Both the position numbers and the translations under genes were made by a program. Source: JACRBK01 sp964427955 (lineage in GTDB: Bacteria; Chloroflexota; Anaerolineae; Aggregatilineales; Aggregatilineaceae). Taken from it: a stretch of DNA of 21,110 nt. The stretch lies in contig CAYRWY010000045.1 of NCBI GenBank assembly GCA_964427955.1, positions 1-21,110 on the forward strand, given 5' to 3'. Below the pieces are notes generated by a model, which was given only the letters and a program-made list of their open reading frames with translations, was not told the origin of the DNA and searched no databases. Each line of letters starts with the position of its first letter. The stretch's first letter is position 1. This document shows positions 1 through 7,191 of this stretch, in pieces.

Positions 1-3000
1 CCGGTCGCCGGACGGCGCAGGGGGGACAGCGGCGCGGGCGCCGCCTGCGAGGCCGGGCCCATCAACCCCGCCGACCGCCGCACGTCGGAGGGCTGGGGGC
101 GCTCGGCGTCAGAACCGGGTTCGGCAGAAGCCGCGGGTTCCGCCTCTGGCTCCGCATCCGATCCGAAGGGGCGGCGCAGACCAGGAGTGGGGCGCCCCAA
201 ACGGCTCCGCTGCTCGCTTTGATCGATGGGATCGCCGCCGAGCGGGTCTTTGATCAGGACATCGTCGCCGGTCCGGCCCGCCGGAGATTCATCCGAATCG
301 GGCTTGCGGCGGAAGCGGTTGAACGGGCTGGAAGCATCGGCTTCACCGGACGCCGCTGAAGTGTCGGTCGTCGCCGGAGGTCCACTGCGGCGGAATGACC
401 CTAAACCACCGTCCTCACCCTTGGCGGGTGCCTCGGATTCCCCCGAAGCCGCCGGAGTCTCGGCAGTGCCAGGCGTGGACGGGGGGCTACTGCGGCGGAA
501 CGACCCTAAGCCCAAACCACCACCCTCGCTCTTGGCAGGTGCCTCAGCTTCACCCGAGGCCGCCGGAGTCTCGGTCGTCGCGGGCGTAGATGGTGGGCCA
601 GCGCGGCGGAAGCGACCTAAGCCGAAGCTGCCTTCTTCGCTCTTGGCGGGCGTATCGGCCTCGCCGGATGCTGCCGGAGTCTCAGCAGCGGCAGGCGTAG
701 ATGGTGGGCCAGCGCGGCGGAAGCGACCTAAGCCGAAGCCACCTTCTTCGCTCTTGGCCGGGGCGTCAGCCTCACCCGAAGCCGCCGGAGTCTCGGCAGC
801 GGCGGACGTGGAAGGTGAGCCGCCACGGCGGAAGCGACCCAGGCCAAAGCCACCTTCTTCGCTCTTGGCGGGCGTATCGGCCTCACCCGAAGCCGCCGGA
901 GTCTCGGCAGCGGCGGACGTGGAAGGTGAGCCGCCACGGCGGAAACGTCCTAAGCCCAAGCCACCTTCTTCGCTCTTGGCAGGGGCCTCGGATTCACCTG
1001 AAGCAGCGGGAGTCTCGGTCGTCGCCGATGTGGCGGGCGAGCCTCCGCGGCGGAAGCGTCCCAGGCCGAAGCCGCCTTCCTCGTTCCTGGCCGGGGCGGG
1101 CGTGCTCACCGGCGCGGTTTCAGTAGTGGTGGTGCTGTCTCCACTCTCTCCGCGGCGGAAGCGTCCCAGGCCAAAGGGCTTGTTCTCGCTCTTTTCGGCG
1201 CTGTCCGGTGTAGTACCGGTGCGCGCAGGGACTGGAATCCCCGGCACGTCTCCGGCTGGAGTATCCCCCGCCGCCGGGTGCGCCAATGACGAGCGCCGGA
1301 CGAGCGGATCGGCGGGCGCGCCGGACGTGGGTGGTTTAGCCGGGGTGTCGGGTTGATCTTTGCCGCGCCCGAATAACCCCCCAAAACGGCGGCGCCCCGT
1401 ATCCTCGGCTTCTTCGGGCTTGGGAGCGTCGGCTGGCTCAGCACCGGACACCGCGTCCATCTCTTCGGTTCCGCCTCGGAAGTGGGGCAGGCGGCGGCGG
1501 CCCGGTCCCGACGACAGCTCATCGCCTGCCTTCGCATCTGCTTCGGGCGTTTCGAGAGGGGTGTCGCCATTACCCAGGCCGGTCCGGCGGTTGATGACCG
1601 GGCCAGGCCGCGTCCCGGATGGACGGGGTCCTACCCCCCCGGGGGTAGCGGTTTCCCCGGCAGGCGCAGGCGTTTCTGCGACCGCGGGCTGGGTCGAGGT
1701 GGTCTCGGCAGCACCGGGCGACCGGCGGAAGAGTCCTCCCCCGGCGGTATCCGTCGCCGCGGGGGCCTGCCGGATCGTGCTGCGCACCGGGGTGCTGGCG
1801 ATCTCTGCCGCCACGGCAGCCCCGGCCATGACGGCGGCTTCACCGGGCCGGATCGCCGCCATGTTTTCAGTGGAAAGTGCCTCGCGGGCGGCGCGTTTGC
1901 GGGCGCGCTGTTCGTCGCTGATCGTGAAGACGGACAGCACGCGGGCCACGTAGCCCCACAATTCGACCAGCGACAGGTCGAAGGTCAGCATCAGCGACAT
2001 CACCAGCCAGGCCAGCAGCACGGAGGCCGTACCCCAGTCCAGCAGTTGGCTGAGCAGGAACATGTAGATCGTGTGCCCCAGCCATCCTCCTCCCTGGCCC
2101 TGTTTGATCGCCAGGTCGTAGGAAATGGGCTTGAACGCTTCGACGGTGGGCGCGGTGTCGTTGATCAACTGGAACATCTGGAGCCAGGTCAGCGCGCAGC
2201 CGTACAGCATGACCGTCCCGACGACGCGGAAGAAGTTCAGCTCGAAGCCGCGCTCGGCGAAACTCTCGCGCATGAGCCAGATGCCGATACCGCCTGCGAC
2301 GATAGGCCAGACGATCTTGCCCCAGCCGAACATCTGCCCCAGGAGGTGGTTCAGCGCCCCGGTGAGGCCCTCTTTGGGCACGGGCAGCACGCCGAGCGAA
2401 ATCGACGGGATCACGGCGAAGAACGTGACCAGGGCAAAGCCGAGCAACGCCACGCCGATCAGATCGACCTTGCGCTCGAAGTCCAACCCCTGCTGGAGCG
2501 TGAAGGCCCCCCTCTCCTTGCCGGGGAGGGGCTTGGCGGACAGGCGCGACGAGACGGGCGGAGTCGTCGCGCGGGATTTCGGCTCCGGCGCGCCTTTGCG
2601 ACCGCGATCCGTGTCTTTGGTCGCCGGGGTAAGCTGGCTGCGCCGCTTGGCGTCGGTCGGAGGGGGCGCAGCCGGTCCGCCTCGTCGCGCGTCGGGCGTC
2701 CCGCCGAGCGGAGAGCGGACGGCCCCTGTCGTCTGGCTGGACCTGGCCCCTATCGGAGCGGCACCGGGCCGCGCCGGGGCGGCGGACTTGGACCCCTTTT
2801 TGTCCTGATCTTTGTCTTTATCTTTGCTGCCGCGCCCTAACAGGCCGCCCAGCCGTGATTTGCGCGGTTCGTCGTCTTTTTTGGTGTCTTTGTCCGTGCC
2901 GGTTCGGGGCGGGAACGCGCGGGTCTGAGACGCCGAGCGCGGCGGAAGATCCGTGCCGCCGGGTTCACGGCGCTGCCAGTCGCGCGTGCCGCTGGGCTGC

Positions 3001-4328
3001 GATCCGCTCGTGGTATCACGATCCCGCGAGACATCCGGGCGACCCCGGTCGAGCGGCGATCCGCCGGGACGGTCCGGGGTCAAGCCGGGGCGAGGTGGCC
3101 CGCCCGGAGTAGGACGATCTCCGCCTGGGGCACCGGGGCGATTGCGGTCGAACTGTGATGTCGAACGATCCCCACCTGTTCCACCGGACCGGTCAAAGGT
3201 AGAAGTGGGGCGATCGGGCGCTCCTCCCGGACGGCTGGAGGCACCGGAGCGGTCGAAACCGCCGCCGCCGGGACGATCACCCCCAGGACTGCCGGTCCGG
3301 TCGAACGGAGACGTCGAACGGTCGGGAGTTCCGCCCGGACTGGTGGGACGATCCCGGAAGGGCGAGGGCGAGCCGGGGCGTGCGCTGTCGTCCGCCCCTC
3401 CCGGTGAGCGGGTACCGCCGAAGGGGCTGGTGCCGCCGGGCTTGCGCTGCGAATCGCGGAAGGACGATCCTCCCGACGGGCTGCTGTCGCCCGATCCGCC
3501 CAGGAACGGGCTGCGCCGCGCCGGGGCGTCTTTGTCGTCCTTGTCATCTTTATCTTTGCTGCCCCGGCCCAGGATACCGCCGAAGCGGCCCTTGTGTTCA
3601 TCGCCACCCTTGTCGGCATCGGGCTTATCGCGGCTGCCCGGCGAGGAGAAGCGTCCCGCCGGAGTCGCTGGCCGCTCACTCATCGGCGACCGTGCGGACG
3701 AGGATCGAGGCGGTTCTTCCTCCGGTTTTTTGCTGCGCCGCAGGAAGCCGCCAATCCCGCCGCCGCCCTCGTCTTTGTCGTCGTCTTTATCTTTCGCGCC
3801 CAGTGGGCTGCTGCGCCGGTCGCCGGGGGGCGCGGGCGAGCGCAGGGGAGGCCGGGTTGGTGCGTCGTCCTCCGGCTTGTTGCTGCGCCGCATGAAGCCG
3901 CCCATGCCGCGGCCTTCTTCTTTGTCGTCGTCTTTGGTAAAAGGACTGGGACGCCCGCCGCCAGGGGGCGCGGGTGAGCGCAGGGGAGGCCGGGCCGGGG
4001 CGTCGTCCTCGGGCTTGTTGCTGCGCCGCATGAAGCCACCCAGGCCGCGGCCTTCCTCTTCGTCGTCATCTTTATCTCGGGCCGGCGGCGAGCCAGGACG
4101 CCGGTCGCCGATCCGGTCCTTGATGAAGCCAAAATCGTCGTTCGATCCGGTGTCACGTGCTGCTGACCGGTCCGCATTGAAGCGTGGCGCAACCCATCCC
4201 CCCGACCCTGGCCGCTGGGGCGGGTTGTCGTCGTCATCGTCCGCCGGTCGATTGGACCGCCGCAGCGAATCGGGACGTTCGTCCTCATCGTCGTCGTCGT
4301 CTGGCCGTCTGCGGAATGGAGTCGTCAT
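1..4328 (-). CDS. ftsK: FtsK/SpoIIIE-type DNA translocase, N-terminal part (C-terminus off the left edge)
   Basis: Reading from ATG at 4328 to the window edge I find no stop in 1442 codons. Residues 1-620 are low-complexity: an acidic DDDDDEDE start, K/D-rich tracts, GGFMRR-type motifs, then a D-R/P/G-rich part. Residues about 620-790 hold a four-helix membrane domain, beginning VDLIGVALLGF and ending LMLTFDLSLVELWGY. The FGWGK-IVWPIVAGG stretch and GGWLG before the last helix match the FtsK 4TM domain as I know it from Chloroflexota. Residues about 790-1442 are a disordered Pro/Ala/Glu/Arg linker with tandem repeats. The RecA-like motor and gamma domains must lie beyond the edge. Family role: septum-anchored ATP-driven chromosome translocation and dimer resolution. 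The long extension before the membrane domain is unusual, since FtsK normally begins close to TM1. Family identity rests on the membrane domain only; a different membrane scaffold protein is the alternative. Confidence 0.85.
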   Translation of the reverse strand, partial: MTTPFRRRPDDDDDEDERPDSLRRSNRPADDDDDNPPQRPGSGGWVAPRFNADRSAARDTGSNDDFGFIKDRIGDRRPGSPPARDKDDDEEEGRGLGGFMRRSNKPEDDAPARPPLRSPAPPGGGRPSPFTKDDDKEEGRGMGGFMRRSNKPEDDAPTRPPLRSPAPPGDRRSSPLGAKDKDDDKDEGGGGIGGFLRRSKKPEEEPPRSSSARSPMSERPATPAGRFSSPGSRDKPDADKGGDEHKGRFGGILGRGSKDKDDKDDKDAPARRSPFLGGSGDSSPSGGSSFRDSQRKPGGTSPFGGTRSPGGADDSARPGSPSPFRDRPTSPGGTPDRSTSPFDRTGSPGGDRPGGGGFDRSGASSRPGGAPDRPTSTFDRSGGTGGDRSTSQFDRNRPGAPGGDRPTPGGPPRPGLTPDRPGGSPLDRGRPDVSRDRDTTSGSQPSGTRDWQRREPGGTDLPPRSASQTRAFPPRTGTDKDTKKDDEPRKSRLGGLLGRGSKDKDKDQDKKGSKSAAPARPGAAPIGARSSQTTGAVRSPLGGTPDARRGGPAAPPPTDAKRRSQLTPATKDTDRGRKGAPEPKSRATTPPVSSRLSAKPLPGKERGAFTLQQGLDFERKVDLIGVALLGFALVTFFAVIPSISLGVLPVPKEGLTGALNHLLGQMFGWGKIVWPIVAGGIGIWLMRESFAERGFELNFFRVVGTVMLYGCALTWLQMFQLINDTAPTVEAFKPISYDLAIKQGQGGGWLGHTIYMFLLSQLLDWGTASVLLAWLVMSLMLTFDLSLVELWGYVARVLSVFTISDEQRARKRAAREALSTENMAAIRPGEAAVMAGAAVAAEIASTPVRSTIRQAPAATDTAGGGLFRRSPGAAETTSTQPAVAETPAPAGETATPGGVGPRPSGTRPGPVINRRTGLGNGDTPLETPEADAKAGDELSSGPGRRRLPHFRGGTEEMDAVSGAEPADAPKPEEAEDTGRRRFGGLFGRGKDQPDTPAKPPTSGAPADPLVRRSSLAHPAAGDTPAGDVPGIPVPARTGTTPDSAEKSENKPFGLGRFRRGESGDSTTTTETAPVSTPAPARNEEGGFGLGRFRRGGSPATSATTETPAASGESEAPAKSEEGGLGLGRFRRGGSPSTSAAAETPAASGEADTPAKSEEGGFGLGRFRRGGSPSTSAAAETPAASGEADAPAKSEEGGFGLGRFRRAGPPSTPAAAETPAASGEADTPAKSEEGSFGLGRFRRAGPPSTPATTETPAASGEAEAPAKSEGGGLGLGSFRRSSPPSTPGTAETPAASGESEAPAKGEDGGLGSFRRSGPPATTDTSAASGEADASSPFNRFRRKPDSDESPAGRTGDDVLIKDPLGGDPIDQSEQRSRLGRPTPGLRRPFGSDAEPEAEPAASAEPGSDAERPQPSDVRRSAGLMGPASQAAPAPLSPLRRPAT
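300..1165 (-). repeat. Tandem 111-bp (37-codon) repeats in the ftsK linker
   Basis: The heptamer CGGCGGA, the complement of the Phe-Arg-Arg codons, starts at 307, 388, 493, 604, 715, 826, 937, 1048 and 1153. Spacings are 81, 105, 111, 111, 111, 111, 111 and 105 bp, all multiples of three. Each unit encodes roughly KSEEGGFGLGRFRRGG followed by a Ser/Thr/Ala-rich stretch and ETPAASGEAD. The units are nearly identical at DNA level in the middle and diverged at the ends, as expected of an array that grows and shrinks by slippage or unequal recombination. Confidence 0.93.
2509..2531. repeat. CCCCTCTCC/GGGGAGGGG hairpin inside ftsK
   Basis: Arms 2509-2517 and 2523-2531 pair around a 5-nt loop with one G-U wobble. 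The element lies in frame in ftsK, just before the first transmembrane helix (PLPGKERGAF). It resembles the intergenic element at 5307-5350 and GC-rich dispersed repeats I recall from Chloroflexota genomes. It may be a repeat element absorbed into coding sequence, or chance in GC-rich DNA. Confidence 0.4.
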
Positions 4329-4348
4329 CTTTCAACACCTGTCAGCTC

Positions 4349-4375
4349 TTGTCCCCCGGCTGCACGGGGGGACAA
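4349..4375 (-). promoter_or_regulatory. Stem-loop in the ftsK 5' leader
   Basis: TTGTCCCCC (4349-4357) and GGGGGACAA (4367-4375) form a perfect 9-bp stem with a 9-nt loop. It lies about 20 nt upstream of the ftsK ATG and inside the predicted leader. No U-run follows it in the ftsK direction, so it is not a standard intrinsic terminator. It could affect mRNA stability or initiation. Confidence 0.55.
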
Positions 4376-4395
4376 TTTCCGGCTCATTTATCTTT

Positions 4396-4424
4396 ATTAT
4401 AACACATAAGAACATTTGTGCGAA
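4396..4424 (-). promoter_or_regulatory. Predicted sigma-70-type promoter of ftsK
   Basis: On the minus strand, -35 TTCGCA (4424-4419), a 17-nt spacer and -10 TATAAT (4401-4396) preceded by TGT, giving an extended -10. The start site is predicted near 4389, giving a leader of about 60 nt. Confidence 0.65.
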
Positions 4425-4554
4425 GCGTTCTAAACGCACCCTATACGCACCAGGATATAACAGAATGTCTGGAACACCAAATCGGGTCGTCGTTCACACT
4501 GGGCGACCCAAGGACTATGGTACGGGGACCAGGATCGGAAACGAAAATGATGGG

Positions 4555-4583
4555 TTGACAATTGAACTGATCGGTTTTATTCT
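4555..4583 (+). promoter_or_regulatory. Predicted sigma-70-type promoter of the TetR gene
   Basis: TTGACA (4555-4560), an exact 17-nt spacer, and TATTCT (4578-4583). The predicted transcription start is near 4590, inside the adjacent palindrome, so repressor binding there would block initiation. Confidence 0.75.
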
Positions 4584-4598
4584 AAACTCATGAGTTTA
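4583..4598. promoter_or_regulatory. 16-bp perfect palindrome, likely TetR operator
   Basis: TAAACTCATGAGTTTA is fully self-complementary, centred between 4590 and 4591. It overlaps the last base of the -10 box and the predicted start site of the TetR gene. Size and position are typical of autoregulatory TetR operators. I see no second full copy before the downstream transporter gene, only a half-site-like TGAGTTCA at 5226. Confidence 0.72.
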
Positions 4599-4619
4599 GT
4601 TAACGAAGGGAAAAGCCGG

Positions 4620-5228
4620 ATGCCGCGCGGACGCTACCAGCAAAAGCAGTGGGAAGATCGCCAGACGGCCATTCTCGACGCCCTGGAGCGGTTGTCCGCC
4701 GAGCGCGGCTTCGCGGCGGTGACGATGGACGACCTGGCCGATGCGGTGGGGATCAGCAAGGCGACGCTGTACCAGCACTTCGAGAGCAAAGACGCCATGC
4801 TGATCGCGCTGATGGCCCAGCAGGAGGATCTGTTCATCGCCTGGGTCGATCAGACCGCTGGACAGCCGCCCATCGAGCGCCTGCTGCACGTGATGCGCCG
4901 TCTGATGGAAGGACACATTTCGCCGCTGCGGGGATTGGTCAGCCTGGGCCGCGAGGACGTGCTGCCGATTTTCAACCGCACCGAGGCGCTGATCGCCCGT
5001 CACGATCAGATCATCGCCCTGCTGACCGGCATCGTCCAGCAGGGTCAGGCCGAGGGCGCCATCGCCGCCGACCTCGTGCCGCACGAGATCATCGGCGCGC
5101 TGCTGGCCCTCAGCAATATCTCGATGGGCGAGTACGAGCCGCCCGAATGCAACCGCGAGCTTAACGCGCGCGCCGGTCACGCCGATCAAATGCTGCTGAT
5201 GTTCGCGCGCAGCCTGCGCCCCGCTTGA
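4620..5228 (+). CDS. TetR/AcrR family transcriptional repressor
   Basis: A 202-residue protein, normal for the family. Residues about 10-56 form the TetR N-terminal DNA-binding domain: AILDALERLSAERGF, then the helix-turn-helix MDDLADAVGISKATLYQHFESK. The rest is a helical ligand-binding and dimerisation domain of the usual divergent kind. I chose ATG 4620 because GAAGGG lies about 8 nt upstream and MPRGRYQQ is a typical start. An in-frame ATG at 4590 lies inside the operator at the predicted start site and would require leaderless translation. The gene is followed 181 bp downstream on the same strand by a DHA2 MFS exporter, the usual partner and probable second target. The effector is unknown. 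Confidence 0.93.
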   Translation: MPRGRYQQKQWEDRQTAILDALERLSAERGFAAVTMDDLADAVGISKATLYQHFESKDAMLIALMAQQEDLFIAWVDQTAGQPPIERLLHVMRRLMEGHISPLRGLVSLGREDVLPIFNRTEALIARHDQIIALLTGIVQQGQAEGAIAADLVPHEIIGALLALSNISMGEYEPPECNRELNARAGHADQMLLMFARSLRPA

Positions 5229-5241
5229 GTTCACGGGAAAC

Positions 5242-5350
5242 AGTAGACAGTTAACAGTATACAGTTTTCAGATGAGCCACCCCTACACCAACATTTCCAC
5301 CGCGCCGCTCCCCCTTGCCACCGCGTGGAGAGGGGGTCGGGGGGTGAGGT
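5242..5350. repeat. Intergenic spacer with two dispersed-repeat-like elements
   Basis: The 181-bp spacer between the TetR and MFS genes holds an A/T-rich stretch (5242-5271) ending in CAGTTTTCAG. That decamer recurs at 14099-14108 and, inverted, at 14141-14150. Next comes a GC-rich element (5307-5350) with CTCCCCCTT and GGAGAGGGGG arms, ending in GGGGGGTGAGGT. The second resembles dispersed intergenic elements I recall from Chloroflexota genomes and might also act as a weak terminator after the TetR gene. Confidence 0.5.
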
Positions 5351-5409
5351 AAGAGTTTTGAAGTCAACACAAGGATCAATAACTGATAGCCCATCCAGAA
5401 AGGATTGCT

Positions 5410-7091
5410 ATGGCTACGTATGCCCTGCCCGTTGAAGATGGATCGGCGCACCGCCGCCGCTGGTATGCCCTGCTGATTCTCAGCCTGGCGCTGACGCTCG
5501 TGATCATGGACGGCACCATCGTCAACGTGGCGATTCCCTCCATCGTGACCCAGTTCGATACCTCCTTCCGCAACGTCGAATGGGTCAACACCATCTATTC
5601 GCTGGTGTACGCGGCGACGCTGCTGCTGTGGGGCAAGATCGGCGACCAGTACGGGCGGCGCCTGCTGTTCGTGGTGGGCGTGATGCTGTTTGGCCTGGGA
5701 TCGGCGCTGGTCGGGGCGTCGTCGTCGATTGGGATGCTGGTCGCCATGCGGGCGCTGCAAGGCGTAGGCGCGGCCATCCTCAGCCCCAGCACGCTCTCGA
5801 TTGTGACCACGACTTTCAGAGGCAAAGAGCGCGGGATCGCCTTCGGCATCTGGGGCGCGACGGCGGGCGTGGCCGCGGCGTTAGGCCCGCTGCTGGGCGG
5901 CTGGGTGATCGATCACGCCTCGTGGCGCTGGGCGTTTTACATCAACATCCCGGTGGTGGCCGCGGCCTTCGCCGGATCGCTGTGGGCGATCCAGGAGTCA
6001 CGCGATCCGGACACGAAGCACTACTTCGACCTGCCCGGCATGATCCTGGGCGGGTTCGGGCTGGGCGCGCTGGTGTTCGGCATCATCGAAGGACAGGCGT
6101 ATGGCTGGTGGAAGCCGGACGAGGTCTTTTCCGTGCTGGGCTGGGAGTGGCCGTCGCAGAGTCTCTCGTTGGTCCCGGTCGCGATCGGGGTGGGGCTGCT
6201 GCTGCTGGCGATCTTCACCTGGTATGAACGGCGGCTGGAGCGCCGGGGCACGGAGCCGCTGTTCGAGTTCGGCCTGTTCAAATTCCGCAGTTACCGCTAT
6301 GGCATGATCACCGGCATGATCGTCAACCTGGGCGAGATCGGGGTGCTGTTCGCCGTCTCGCTGTATCTGCAAGGTACCCAGGGCTTGAGCGCCTTCAGGA
6401 CCGGGGTGGCGCTGCTGCCGCTGGCGGTGATGGCCTTCTTCGCCGCCCCGCTGGCCGGATCATTCTCCGCCAGGATCGGCCCCAAGTGGATCGTGACGAC
6501 GGGCATGGTGGTCGAAGCGGTCGCGATGGTGATCCTGAGCCAGGTGCTGGACGTCAATAGCTCGACGACCTCGGTCGCGCTGATCCTGGGGCTGTACGGC
6601 CTGGGGCTGGGGTTGGCGATTGCCCAACTGACCAGCCTGGTGCTGTTCGATACGCCGAGTCTCAAGGCGGGGATCGCATCCGGCGGCAACAGCACGATCC
6701 GCCAGGTGGGCAGTGCGCTGGGCATCGCGATCATCGGCACCGTGCTGGCGACGTCCATCGAAAGCGGGGTGAAAGACCGCCTGGAAAAGTCGAAAGAGGT
6801 GGCTCCGCCGCTGCTGGCGATGGAGAATATGTTCGTGGAAATGGCCAAGCAGCCGGTCAATTTCGATTTTGCGGCGGTGCTGAGCGCGGGGATGCCCTCC
6901 GGCGGCGGCACGTCCGCGACGGCGAGCACGACGCCCACCGGCCAGGGGGAACCCTCCGCCATGCCCGGCGGCGAGTCTCTCGACCTGACTGCGCAGGGGC
7001 ACGCGATCAACCACCTGGTCAAGAGCGCCCGCACCGACGCGATGTCCCACGCGGCGCTGGTGGCGGCCTTCTTCATCGGCCTGGGGGCGCT
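5410..7091 (+). CDS. DHA2 (EmrB/QacA-type, 14-TM) MFS drug exporter, C-terminus lost in gap
   Basis: 560 codons are visible before the N run. An N-terminal cytoplasmic segment precedes TM1 (LLILSLALTLVIMDGTIVNVAIPSI), which carries the DHA2 motif D1 with Asp34. Motif A is GKIGDQYGRR and motif C is GATAGVAAALGPLLGGW, marking a proton-driven antiporter. Further helices extend to the segment HAALVAAFFIGLGA, probably TM14, so only a short C-terminus is missing. A Gly/Ser/Thr-rich insertion before the last helix (about residues 490-530) is longer than usual. AAGGA lies 5 nt before the ATG. The TetR gene upstream suggests substrate-induced efflux. The substrate cannot be told. Reading frames continuing past 7191 are artefacts of the gap. 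Confidence 0.93.
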
Positions 7092-7191
7092 NNNNNNNNN
7101 NNNNNNNNNNNNNNNNNNNNNNNNNNNNNNNNNNNNNNNNNNNNNNNNNNNNNNNNNNNNNNNNNNNNNNNNNNNNNNNNNNNNNNNNNNN
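7092..7191. other. 100-N assembly gap
   Basis: Exactly 100 N, a conventional placeholder for a gap of unknown size. It cuts the 3' ends of two convergent genes, the MFS exporter and the PDZ protein, so any terminator between them is lost too. Confidence 0.98.

Noticed and set aside
300..1165. CRISPR-like or mobile repeat array
   Set aside because: Units are 111 bp, contiguous, in coding phase and without unique spacers; they are protein-coding tandem repeats.
226..1356. 376-codon plus-strand ORF with repeats (PPSSLLAG, SPEAAGVS)
   Set aside because: Antisense reading of the ftsK linker repeats. Repeats with a period divisible by three in GC-rich DNA keep all frames open.
1482..2840. 452-codon plus-strand ORF
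   Set aside because: Antisense to the FtsK membrane domain; His/Gln/Arg-rich composition typical of shadow frames.
4484..4509. GGGTCG/CGACCC inverted repeat between ftsK and the TetR gene
   Set aside because: Only 6 bp with a long loop and no U-run; likely chance.
2953..4593. 546-codon plus-strand ORF rich in Pro, Ser and Arg
   Set aside because: It is antisense to the ftsK frame, which is open for 1442 codons and contains a recognisable membrane domain. The plus-strand product is pure low complexity without a ribosome site or family match.
4590..4619. Upstream ATG as the TetR start
   Set aside because: It lies in the palindrome at the predicted transcription start without a ribosome site; ATG 4620 has one.
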